Shown in pieces: positions 24,724-35,258 of a stretch of 64,000 nucleotides of DNA. Origin of the DNA: Phytoseiulus persimilis (taxonomy: Eukaryota > Arthropoda > Arachnida > Mesostigmata > Phytoseiidae); contig CM075104.1 of assembly GCA_037576195.1 (NCBI GenBank), positions 11,982,211 through 12,046,210 of the forward strand, read 5' to 3'. Each line of letters opens with the position of its first letter. Position 1 is the first letter of the stretch. The notes under the pieces are model-generated. The model ran no database searches. It was given only the letters and a program-made list of their open reading frames with translations, and was not told the origin of the DNA. The translations under genes and the position numbers were made by a program.

Positions 24724-27700
24724 TCACTGCAACCATTCTTCTAACTTGACAGATTGCCCTCCTGGCATCCCAATCGCATGAGTCGATTTCACGCTCTGTC
24801 CCACGGCAAAACCAGCAGCGTGCTTCTCTGATCCTCCGATCGCCGCCGCCATGTCGTTCATTGCAGGCTGCGACGTTTCGCCTGAGAGAACAGTTTCTGG
24901 AGCTCTTCGAGGTCTATCAGAGCCGAGTTTAGCTTTTCCCGAACCATCGATGCTGGTCCCATCTCCCACAACCCGGATTTCCGGACCTCGGTAATCAGAG
25001 AGAACGATGAGAGGGCCCTGGGGGCCCTTCAGAATCCGATATCCGTCTGAATTGATATTTCCCAACTCAGTTACGAGGGACGCCGGTTCTCCGATTGTCT
25101 CTCGTGCTGGAGCTTCGTTTGCGGTGTTGAGTGCCGCTGATTTCCGGGAGTTGGGCTTTTGGCTCGGCTGCACAATGTCGCGTCGTTTAGAAAGCTTGGT
25201 TGAGCCGTCGGTCGAGTTTCCGTGTCTCTCTACGGAAGCAGCTCCTGAATCGAACCGGAGCGCTCGGGACTCTTCTTCGGGGGGAGCCAACGGGGTCGCA
25301 GGTGCGGATGGAGGAGCCTTTGCAGATCCGCCGAGCGGCATCGTTTCTGACTCGATCCGTGGAGCTTTGGGCTCAGGCGGCATTTGATGCTCCCGAATGC
25401 TGCCCGGCCGGGCTCCAACATCGCCATGAGCTTCTGGACTCTGTGAAGAACCCAGAGTTCCCATCGGGGATGTTTCGTGTGCGGAATCAGGACTGAGAGC
25501 GGTCACTTGCGAGGCAACTCCCACAGATCTGGGGGTAACGACAGCGGAGTCAGATCTACTGGGAGCCGGAGACCCTGAGTTTGTTGGGAAGTTTCGAGAG
25601 TCTCCCATGAATTCGTTCCCACCGGCGAACGGGCTCGGTGACTGCGAAGTGGTTGAAGAGCCGCGTCATTATTGGAAACGGTAAGGACCAAACTCAACGA
25701 GCTGACGCGCGTCGGTGGCGTTGTTTCGCAGCCTTCTGCCGAGCGCACCTTACATTTTTCGGATCACCGTACGGAGCTCCTTGAGAGTGTTCGTTCCTGG
25801 GCCCTGACGAGCTCTCCGACGAGCTCAGAGGTGGAGGGGAGTGGTTCGATGCCTGCAAAGTTGACCGGGAATCGTGGTCAGAAACGAGACACGATATTAT
25901 CCCCGGCTCGATCACGTATCCGATGCCTAGTTATATTTTCAATGTGACATCGACCCATGGATATGAATCAATCTTCCCCTTACATCTCTTTCTTCGGCGA
26001 ATTTGGTTCCTGGAGGCTTGGTATCCACAAGGCCTGAGTAGGTCCTCGGCATCCTGCCCCATAGCCAAGATGAGAACGGTGACTGCAGAGTTTTCAACAT
26101 TAGGAATGTAGATGTGTCACCCAGTGAGCTTCCAGACGACGCGAGGCGTCTTTCGGAGCGCTCCGACTCTCACTTTTTTTTCGTGTTCGGGCAAAGCTCC
26201 TTGAGGCCGCATGAATACCGTAGAGCTTTCTGGTAAGCTGTCAGGAGCCGGAGTCACGTTCTGTGCCTGTGAAGTCGATAAAGGGGTCAGAGCTGAGAGC
26301 TCTTTAGACGGAATCCGATGCCTCTCCCTTCTCCGCCACTTCAGTCCTCTCCTGGGACGAACAGTGTTTTCGTATCATTCAACCGCTTACATCGATTGTT
26401 TCAGCCGGCAGAACTCCCTGAGACTCGTTCCCCCCGGGGGCCGGATAGTTTTCCCGCAAGTTACCATACGTTGCAGGTATGCCTCGCGACTGCGAAGTTG
26501 TTCGAGAAGCGCCTTTAGGTCTGAGAAACACAGAAATCTGACGCTCCCAAGCATCACGACGGGTGATTCATTCATAACGCTCGTTCATAGTGATATCTCA
26601 CATCATTCTCTTCGTTGGCTATTTCCTCCGGCTGACTTCCAATGATCCCTGAGGGGTTTTCCGGCGTGCCATCCTGCATCGCAGATGTGACTGGCGACTG
26701 CGATTTTTTCCCAAAAACCAACGTTACCAACGACCCGATGGACTCCCAGCCAATATAACAACGCTCCGCGAAGCACCTTATACATACCTCTTCGGCTCTG
26801 TGTTGAACATCGTTGGGATACAATTCATTCCTTCGATCTGGAAGAGTTTCCGTTGAGTTTTAAGGTTCCAAATACGTACATGAAACTTCCGTACACCTGC
26901 TTGACATTTAGTGAACGTTTGCAGCTGTATATTTTGGGAGGTGTGTCCTTGACTGGGGAGGTTGCTGGCCTCCACGCCGCGAGCAGAACAGCCTCGTCGC
27001 TCCGCGCCAGAGATTCTTTCTGAGCTCCCAGAGGCTCCTCGTCACTACCGTCCGACTTTTCTTGCACACTTTACCATCACGCTGGTCCGAACCGACGACG
27101 AACTCTCGGGAGGAGAATCCCAGTCTAGCTCCAGGAGACTTCGGCCGATCCGCTCTGACTAGACTAGCAATGCCGATCTGCACACTGGACGGCAGGAGCA
27201 AGCCCTGACTGCTTTTTCCCCCGAGCACGATGAGTAGATGTGAGCTCTGCGTTGGTCTCAGGAGAACCTCATACTCGTTCCCTCGTCTCCCCTTTCACTT
27301 CCGCATCGATGTTGGGCAACATTGCCCCGAAGAAGGAGCAGAGAAAAGGAATATGTCACTATGTTCAGCGAAAGCAGCCACGGTTGGAACCAGGAGGTCT
27401 GCATGGATTCCAGCAGAATGCAAGAGAATCGGTACAGGGATAATTTGTGAGAAGGGAAAAAACCTACGAAATTCCAGATATCGGTGGTATCCGGGCCGGG
27501 CGAGATCCCCCGCCCTCCAGTTCGAGCCTCGCTCCAAAATTTCGACAGGAGAAACTCGAATTATCCTTGAGTTATCTCCGAGCTCGAGGAATTCGTCCTC
27601 GACTCCAAGTCGACTCCCTTTGTTTCAAGGCGCAGGACTTGTTGTTGGTTGAGGAAAACGATGATTCTCACTCACGGCACCTCATGAGCGACTCATTCTG

Positions 27701-28749
27701 AGTTCCGAAGAAATACACTGGTTGCATGCTGCATACATTCACGGACTTGGCTTACCTGTTTGCGCATCACGCTGAGCGTGGAAGCGATGCGGCGCGCCTT
27801 CTGCATACGGATCAGTGTTCTCCATCGGTGGGGGCCCCTGCTCGATGTTCTCCCGGGGCCTGTGATTCACTAGAACGGTCTCTGGATCGTGTACTCTGAG
27901 ATCCCAATGATTGGTGCGCGGTTGCGCTGAGTGCTTTGGACCGGCATGAGAATGGGATGAGTGAGGCTCGCTGGGGCCTGACTCTTCCGGAAGCCAGTCC
28001 TGCGGATGATGGGCTCTCGGATGCAGGTGCTCAGAATGGAGAACATCCGAACCAAACGGGTGTAATCGGCTTCGCGTATTCGGAGCATCATGTGATTGGT
28101 GTTCTAGATACATGTGTTCGGAACGCGCACTGTGATGAGCCGGGTCGATCAAAAGGACCCTCTCGACGGTTAGAGGGTGTCCGGAGATCTCCCCGGAGGT
28201 ACGCTCCCCGGAAAGCGCTTGCGGGGAAGTTTCGTGACCCGAGCAGCAAGCCACAAGGTGTCGGAGCTGAGAGCGCCTGATCACAACCGGAGGGTCTAGT
28301 TCCTCCTCGCGGCTCCCGGAGTTTTGTTGCCGAGCAACTGTACCTCGGGGGACCACGTGCTCACTCTCAGACATTCCATTGTCATCGGGAAGCACGCTGA
28401 ACTCAGCTTGCGCGTCTTCAACGGGTTGGGCCAACTCCGACGGGTCTTTCACGCGATCGAGGAAGTCTCCGGAGCTCGTGCCCGGACTCCAGGTCCCCGT
28501 CTCCGTTCCATTTTGACCACCGTATCGTGGCAAGTCGTAGGTTCGTTCCCCGTTCTCAGGGTTTTCCGTCATGGGCTCTTCCTCTCTTTGCCAGTTGAAG
28601 CCTCGCATCGGTTGGGCTGTAACGCCCTGAATGAATGCGTGCCCGGGAACAGCTGTGACGCTACGAGCCGCTGGTGCCATGGTGTGGAGTTGTGCAACTC
28701 CCGAACATATCGAAGAGACAAGCAGACCATAAATGAGTTCCAATTCCAT
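24724..28749 (-). CDS. Secreted low-complexity protein with an array of phase-0 mini-exons
   Basis: Family not recognised. Exon 1 (28,749-27,756) starts at ATG with a clear signal peptide (MELELIYGLLVSSICSG) followed by an acidic, Pro-, His- and Ser-rich extracellular-type sequence; it ends at CAG|GTAAGC in phase 1. Five mini-exons follow with good splice sites, all phase 0 at both ends: 26,697-26,602 (32 codons), 26,489-26,391 (33), 26,266-26,174 (31), 26,082-25,984 (33) and 25,852-25,754 (33), separated by introns of 91-131 bp. The last exon, 25,641-24,724, encodes 305 residues ending in LEEWLQ. Joining exon 1 (phase 1) to the array needs an exon of 3n+2 bases; 27,060-26,897 (164 bp, starting EKSDGSDEEP) fits but has a weak acceptor. 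With it the protein is 853 residues. Several mini-exons start TC[AG]C and end GAT|GT, suggesting exon duplication. Role unknown; an extracellular or salivary product is a guess. Confidence 0.7.
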
Positions 28750-29844
28750 GTTCGTCGATCGCCACACGGAGTGCAATCGTCCCAGGTCGGTGGATGATTT
28801 TAAAAGACTGAATGCGTGACCGAAGGGCTATCCATCAAATGTGGGCAATCTCAAGACCGACCACTGATATTGTCCAAAGCCGAACCATTTCCAACGGAGA
28901 GGAAGAGCGGAATATTCCTGCTCTCAACAACTGGACCCTTCTTTCGCTTTTAGTGGGAGGTCAAGGTCTACCCCCGGTGACCGCTTCCGAAGCACAATAT
29001 GCACTTTCCGGACTCCACAGCGACTATGTGTTTGTTCTGAGATTTTCCCAGGGCGCAGGCTGAAACCCAACCGGTAAGCTGCGCTGCAGAGAGCGTATCG
29101 GCACTATTTCGAAGGGACGTGCTGCGAAGGAGCGTCGGCCTTCTGTAGGTTGTGTCCTGGCTGGTGGCTCTACGTCACGAATTATCGGAGGCGCTGGTCG
29201 CCATGAGAATCGAGCCCGGAAGTTCGGCTTCCATTATCGTCAGTCATTCACCCTTGTTGTTCAAGAGAGCAACACGACAATGCGAATTCGCTCTACGACG
29301 AATAACTTACCATCTGGTACCCGGGATCCATGAAAGTCTCATTGTTGGTAGTGACGAAACTCAGAATGGGGTGAGTTCGCTCGAGGCTGGAGCAGGACAG
29401 TGCTCCCATGCCCAGCGGCCTCGGCCAGCCCGTTGGGTTCAGGAGCGATTCCTCAGGGAACAGGAGCCGGTTTTCCTATTTGTCACCAGCTGAAGTACCA
29501 GGGAGTCGAGGCGGCACCGTCCTCTCGAATCTGGCAAGCTGGATTGCTTCTTCCCTCCGCCAAGTTTCTCCCGTCTCCGAAGAGGATGAGAGTTATTCTC
29601 GGAGCGAGTGTGTAAGGCTGAAAATCCAAAAGAGCGCCAATTCCAAGGGAAAGTCTCAGTATAGCTGCTCCGTTGGCTTTCGGGGTTGTTTCATCGGAGG
29701 CTATAGAATATCGGAACATGGTTTCTCTCTTCTCGCTCGGAGTTTTTTCCCTAGCTTCCTGTTTGCTGACAAACACTCGGTCCTAGCGCGTCCCTGCCCA
29801 GATTCCCTGCTCGAAGCTTGTGTGATTTTTGGCAGGGACTAGCT
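28750..29844. other. Upstream region of the mini-exon gene, no other gene
   Basis: It should hold the promoter of the minus-strand secreted gene. No TATA box or initiator could be fixed. Open frames on both strands lack motifs. Confidence 0.4.
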
Positions 29845-30134
29845 TAGAGGTCGTCAAACTCTTCCCACATCGACACCCTCGGGTGTCGAGGGGTGCCGCA
29901 GCTCTTTGGCGCCTGAAGAGTATGGTCAGATCGACCTCGGAATCACCCGCATGGAATCCTCGAAAGTATGGCGGAATCATCACCGAAGTATTTCCAGAAT
30001 GGAGAAAGACGTCGTCCGGCCTCGTTCGACCTCCCCTGTCACCCCTCGGTACCGCTCAGCACTCTTTGCGCCTCGGCACCCCGCGGCACCCTTGGCACCC
30101 TGGTGTGTCGCGACACACAGTTTGACGACCTCTG
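29845..30134. mobile_element. hAT-type MITE with 8-bp target-site duplication
   Basis: The ends carry TAGAGGTCGTCAAACT and, inverted, CAGAGGTCGTCAAACT: 15 of 16 bases agree, and they resemble the classic hAT terminus CAGRGGTSRNCAAACT. Flanking octamers are GACTAGCT and GGCTAGCT (7 of 8 identical), the 8-bp duplication expected of hAT. Just inside the left end is a short perfect hairpin (CGACACCC/GGGTGTCG), and a related GTGTCGCGACAC palindrome sits inside the right end. Length is 290 bp with no transposase, so it needs a partner element. The well-kept ends suggest a recent insertion. Confidence 0.85.
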
Positions 30135-31528
30135 GGCTAGCTGCCATCGAAGGTTTCCGCATCAGATGAGGGATGCCCGGAAATCATAATGCCTCTTCCG
30201 CCATCGACATGAAGCAGCTTCTACGAAGGAAGGCCCGATTTTGGAATTAATTTTTGCGATCGATCGCCGAAAGGATGACGCATCTTTTCCCATTCTACTC
30301 GCTTCAACATGTCAAGAATTGGTTTTTCCAGAAAGCCTCGGAAGATGCCCGGGAAACGTTTCAAGTGAACCGATCCGCCTCGTATCCATTAATTGGATGC
30401 GCTAGGATTTCCCACTTATGTCGAATGAATGATGAGGATCGTCCCGGAGCTCGATATCGAGGACCGATCACATCACGAAAATCACCGATTTGCTGACAAA
30501 ATCTCGTCGTCGATTCAATCGCCGCACATTTCCCCTAGGAAACCGAACTCGGAAAATTTCCCAGTCTTCCGTCCTGTTGGGAAAGTTCTTCGAAGAAGTT
30601 TTGAAATGAAGGCATTCTCCGAGTTCTCGATCGATTTGTCCTCGAGTTATTCGCGTAGGAAGGGAGGGCGCGTGAATTACCGACCTACGGTGACCATCCT
30701 CTGCGCCCGCCCTACGATAGAACGAGATCATGCGGGTACGTCTGAGGTCCACACAAAATGTATGAGAAGATGAACTAAAACGCAGATTGGCTTCGATTCG
30801 CATTCATCTTCGTGGTCGAAGAGTACCACCTCCCGCGGGAAGCTGAGGAACAATCTCGAGTGGCTGAAGATCAGACGAGCCCGTTTCGATTTGGGTGACA
30901 TTTTAACGAGCATGAGCTCTCGCTCTCATACCAAGTGGCTGAGTTGAGCAGCGCACAAGAAGCGAGTGTCGTCCGCGATGGATCAACGATCTGAGCGAAG
31001 AAAAGGAACATATGGTCTTCTGAACATCTGACTTGGAGGCACCCTTTTACGAAATTACTGGGTCACCAGATGGCTATATGGGCGTCTTCAGCTGTAGTCA
31101 ATTCATCGCGCTCATGGGATCCGCTGAGGAGAACTCCATGCTAGAAGATTTTCTGGTCTGCCGGAGCTTGAGAACCACGACGACGGCAGAAGGAACGTTC
31201 TACTGCTCGTTACGGAGCTCTTCCATGCTCACGATCTCCCTCACTATAGAAGGTTCCTTTCGCACCGACTGGGCTCCAGCCATGCTCGATAATCGAACCG
31301 GCGCTTGTTTCCTGATGGAGACAGAAATTCCGAACATCTTGGTTGCTGGGATTTCTCTTCGCAGGGCATGGTTTTGTCAGTTAGGACCGGCTCTGAGGAG
31401 CGACACGGAGTGCTCTATCTGATCCGAGTGGAGAAATGCGTTCATCCGACATATTTACGGGAACACACGACGACGAGACACGCCGTTGTTGTTGTATCCC
31501 TGTGCGCGGTGGTGACCACCACTTCGCG
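30135..31528. other. Intergenic upstream of MRPL30
   Basis: About 50 bp at 30,228-30,285 resemble the inner part of family B. A 129-codon plus-strand frame at 31,033-31,422 has no motif and ends 107 bp before the MRPL30 start; I treat this stretch as MRPL30 promoter and leader. Confidence 0.4.
30228..30285 (+). mobile_element. Short family B fragment
   Basis: The pattern CCGATTTTGGAA...TTTTTGCGATCGAT...AAGGATGACGCATC parallels the copy at 19,930-19,990 (CGGATTCTGGAA...TTTTTGCGTTCGAT...AAGGACACCATC). It is short and diverged, with no terminus preserved. Confidence 0.4.
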
Positions 31529-32322
31529 ATGAATTTTTTGAGGAAAACTGTTTCCCTGATCCCTGGGCGGCTGCAAGTTCGCCAGGCCAGTGTCAACACA
31601 TATGCGCGTGCAGCCGACCAGATATTCGATAAGGTGAGTTGGAGACAGTCCGCACCGTGCTTTGTGGGGTGGAGTTCTACGGCGAGCAATCTGAAGAAAT
31701 GTTCGGTTCCCACAATAACCGGCTCTCAGTCTAATTCCGGTTCGTCATAAATTTCAGGTACGAAAGTTGCGAGAGACGGCTGATGCGTATGAGCCGTCGA
31801 AGCTCTTAGTGGTGACACGGATCAATTCTCTTTATGGCAGACCGTATTGGGAAAAGAAAATCTGCGAACTGATGGGCCTGAGTTCCTCTAGGGAGGAACG
31901 TCGACTCGACATTCGTAAAGAAGTTTGTATCGTCTTACTGTTTTTCCATCGCGGCATGTAACCGTTGAGACCTATTGCTCAAGCCGAGAGTTTCAGATGG
32001 CAGCAGCCGAGGAGAGATTGATCATGAGATCATCTTGCAGGTGGGAACCTATGTGGTGGTACCAAATACCCCCCATGTGTGCAAACTACTGTGGAGAATC
32101 AAGCATCTGGTCGCGGTGAAGCCCGTGACATTCCCCGACGGTCTTCCCATACCTGGAGAGTTCACCGGTACTCACCTCGATCGATATGGAGTGTTCAGAA
32201 TCGACAAAAGCCTCAAAGTCGATCCACAAAGGCTTGTGGTCGATCCAGAGTTTGAAAAAACGAAACTCGACGGCAAAGAGATTGCGAAACCGAGTCATTT
32301 GAGATGGTTGAACAGTATCTAG
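31529..32322 (+). CDS. MRPL30: Mitochondrial large-subunit ribosomal protein uL30m
   Basis: Structural protein of the mitochondrial 39S ribosomal subunit. Exons 31,529-31,633, 31,758-31,922 and 32,041-32,322 are all joined in phase 0 and give 183 residues (human protein 161). Residues 1-35 form a basic N-terminus (MNFLRKTV, then Arg-rich) suited to mitochondrial import. Exon 2 carries LLVVTRINSLYGRPYWEKK, matching human [20 protein letters not shown], followed by ELMGL (human KMLGL). Exon 3 carries WRIKHLVAVKPVTFPDGLP against human HLIRIKPLKLPQGLP. The donor of intron 2 (GTTTGT) is a less common form; the other sites are standard. The start ATG is chosen because it gives the import-type N-terminus and an in-frame join. 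Converges on the THAP gene. Confidence 0.93.
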
Positions 32323-32342
32323 CGAGAAGTAGGCGTCTTCAA

Positions 32343-32348
32343 ATAAAT
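32343..32348 (+). terminator. Poly(A) signal, MRPL30
   Basis: AATAAA 21 bp after the MRPL30 stop codon, implying a very short 3' UTR. Confidence 0.65.
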
Positions 32349-32623
32349 CACAGTTATCCGAACCTCAACTTTAGTCATAGCTTATCCCATGACCAACCCT
32401 CGGGGGCCCAGACCCAGTCTTGATTCGGAGCTGCTTCATAGGGAAAAGTTTCCACACCGACTCATAGAGATTAACCCCCGTCGCATGTCGTCATGAAGTC
32501 GCCCTCGACTCACGATCAGTGGAATGCACACCACTTAATCTCTCTGGCCTTAACGGAAGCAGAAATAAGGAGCAAAGACTCAAACAACCACAATATCAGT
32601 GCCAAACACGTTGTGTATTGATA

Positions 32624-32629
32624 TTTATT
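32624..32629 (-). terminator. Poly(A) signal, THAP gene
   Basis: TTTATT on the plus strand is AATAAA on the minus strand, 237 bp after the THAP gene's stop codon. The two convergent genes thus end about 275 bp apart. Confidence 0.6.
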
Positions 32630-32865
32630 ACTCTCGTATTTTCCATCCATCCATCTCACATGTCAATTCATGCTCTCACTTTGATCACGTGACCAAGAAC
32701 GAAATGCTCTCTCGTTCTCTGCGGATCACGTCCCCTCCAGGATACATATTAACTGACTCGTCGTCATACGATACCCCGCAAAAGCCCGCGAATCGAGGGT
32801 TGGCTACATAATTTACGACCGAATCCTCCTGTTCCAATAGTGCACGAATTCCGTTTCCGGATTTC

Positions 32866-35258
32866 TCAACTGATTATGTCCTGAGACATCATACCGTCGT
32901 CCTCCTGTAACGAGCTGTCTTGGTGTTTTACAATGGTGATGTAAGAACCTTCGACCCGAATTTCTTTCACTTCTGCTGCGGTGAGGTTCTGGGCTCTGAG
33001 AATGTCTTCGATAACTTCGCCGGAAAGAGCGGGTGCGCCCGAGCCATCCTGAAATCGGAGGATGAACGTTTTCAGAATCTTCCACAGTGCACACCGGAGT
33101 CCACAGTGGTTTGGCAACTGAACGAGCCGGAAGTCGCCGCGTCGGTTTTCCTCACCTGAATGACCGTCAGCTGACCATATTGCGATGCGAGAGCTTGCGC
33201 ATCAGCTTCAACAATGTCACCGAGAGGATCGATATGCTGCAGTAACAACTGTCCTTCTGTGATTCCCTCTACCTCTTCGAGAACGGCTGTTTCGGATGCG
33301 TCAAGGCTGTGGACGGCCTGAGCCGCTTGAATGTCCTGGAACGCTTCGTTACATTTCTGTAGGGAGTTTCGGCTCTTTCGAGTCTTCCTGCTCTTCTTCA
33401 AGATCCGGCCTTCTTCGCCGGCTACAATGTTCTCCTCAATTTCTTCGGCACTGCCTTCACTTTCGTCTTCGGGATCTGTGTCGGACATCTCCTCACGGAG
33501 CTCCGAAGCGATTTGGGGGTCTGGATTGTCGAGGGTTGAGCTCAAGTAACGTCGTTTGTAGAGAAGCCTGGAAAGTACGAGAAACGGATTGGCGGTGTCA
33601 GTCGAGTCTAGACATCAATTTTCGAATCTCGGAAACTAATTTCCGACTCGGAAATTATTTTTCGACTCGAGTTTTACTTTCTGACTCAAAAGTCAATTTC
33701 CAAGCCGGAAATTCGACTATTTCGAGTCTTCTGCGACGCTCCAGTTGCTTTGGCGTCTAGCTAACGAGTGCATTTGGCCGATGTCTGTCCGGAAAATCAG
33801 TTCTCGAATCGGGAAATGATTTTCGAGTCCGAAATTAATCGCCGAATTTCCGAGGTTCGGAAACTGGTGTCCAGTAGAGTCGTGAATATGAGAAGATCGA
33901 ATCGAGGTCATCGAGTCCTATTTCAACTCACCGATTGAGCGTTTTTAGGGACGGGAAAGGCTGCCCTTGGTTCAGTATCTCTTGATAGCCATTCCTCCCA
34001 CAAGCCAGAACTAGTTTCGCGGCTCTTCGAACAGTTTCCATATCCCAGGGACGACCGCGGGTGGTGCCGTCCGTCAAGCGAGCCATTTGGTGCTTGGTGT
34101 ATATCTCCTTGAGGCTTTCTTTCAAGCGCTCGATCTTGCTCGCGGCTGCCGTTCGAGTGCTGTCTTGTTGATTGAGCTCTTGTTTTAGATCGGCTATCTT
34201 CACTTCGAGATCTCGGATGACCGTGGATTTTTGATTGAGTTTCTCCTGCATTTGCAAACAGTTCCCGCACGAGGTCATGTTGATTTTCTTCGGTGGGGCG
34301 ATGTTCACAGTTGGTAAAGCTCTCTTCATTGCCAGTTTAGGTTGATCCGTCGCGATTACTACCACTGAAGTTGTTTTCGGACTAACTGCAATCGGATAAA
34401 TGAGTTCAGCGCCATTGGGCTGCTATGAGCCTAGCCCTCAAAATAGCTGAAACAGCGTGATTCGCCTCGCGATGGCTACGACACGTATTGCGTCCTCTAC
34501 TCACCAATCGTTGGGCGAACTTCACCGGTCGCTCGAGTTATGACGGGTTTGAAGGTGTGACCCAATTGTGGGCTTTCTCGGCGAGCCCGAATATCGAAGG
34601 CTGCTTCGAAAGCGACCTTTGGCTTGGGGAGAATCCCTGCCGCACTTCGAGTCCGGATGATCGAAACATTCGGCTGGATAAAGGCGTAGCAGAATTAAGT
34701 CCGACAGATTCGCATCCCCCACTTTTACGTTCAAACAGAAGGCTAAGTCGGCAGTGAACTGCCAATATGAGAATCATTGCGACAAGTCGGCACGGAAGTC
34801 CAAAAATCTAACTCACCTTTCCGAGTGATTTTGGCACAGAGTCTCTTTCCGGGAAAATAGTGGGGTTCGCCCCTCTTGCCATTTTCGGGGGAGACGTTTC
34901 AGATTCTTGGATGAAACAGGAATCCTCGAAATGGATTTGACATACATAGCTCGTCGCGGTCGGTTCCCAATTCGAAGCAACACATCCACTTTGCCTGCAA
35001 ATGATCGATAATGCATTTCTCCAGAACCTCCGATGATCCGACTTGTTACTCGTGCCCGAACTGCAGGAACAGGAGAATGATCCGTGTAGACGCAGAGTTC
35101 CCGGGACGAGAGGACGGTCCCTCTTGAGCTCACCTTATGTATTCGATCCATGTCTGTCTCCTGTCAGGAGCTTGTGGGAACGCGCATAATTTCTCGCCGT
35201 CTTTCAAGCCCATCGACTTGCATCCAGGGATACAACATGTTCGTAGAGCAGTAGTCAT
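32866..35258 (-). CDS. THAP-type zinc-finger protein with P-element-like segment
   Basis: Probably a DNA-binding nuclear protein. Minus-strand exons are 35,258-35,134, 35,060-34,817, 34,673-34,505, 34,385-33,932, 33,567-33,156 and 33,048-32,866; phases 2, 0, 1, 2, 0 agree at every join and give 528 residues. Residues 1-120: a THAP C2CH finger with CCIPGC, then FPQAPDRRQTWIEYI, a conserved Trp, EPT, VCQIH and finally ANPTIF. Residues 185-250: a leucine-heptad coiled coil preceded by CGNC. Residues 285-335: ACGRNGYQEI...GQPFPSLKTLNR, the segment that follows the coiled coil in P-element/THAP9 transposases. The rest is acidic (SDTDPEDESEGSAEE) and ends QDIIS. No DD-E catalytic core remains, so it is likely a host gene derived from, or related to, a P-type transposase. 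The gene has all introns intact and no stops. Confidence 0.88.
33610..33870. repeat. Degenerate TTTCCGACTCGGAAA-type repeats in a THAP-gene intron
   Basis: The 364-bp intron 33,568-33,931 is filled with variants of GACTCGGAAATT and TTTCCGA, some inverted, at irregular spacing. The pattern looks like an eroded short satellite or repeated hairpin. No unit length could be fixed by eye. Confidence 0.5.

Noticed and set aside
28750-28776. Nine extra N-terminal residues on the secreted protein
   Set aside because: The first codon there is ATT. The ATG at 28,749 directly starts a good signal peptide.
27936-28797. Plus-strand frames of 114 and 157 codons opposite exon 1 of the secreted gene
   Set aside because: The minus strand has a signal peptide, a strong donor and linked exons; the plus-strand frames have none of these.
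34522-34777. Two other minus-strand frames over THAP exon 3
   Set aside because: Only the third frame, starting after the TTTATCCAG acceptor, joins exons 2 and 4 in phase (0 in, 1 out).
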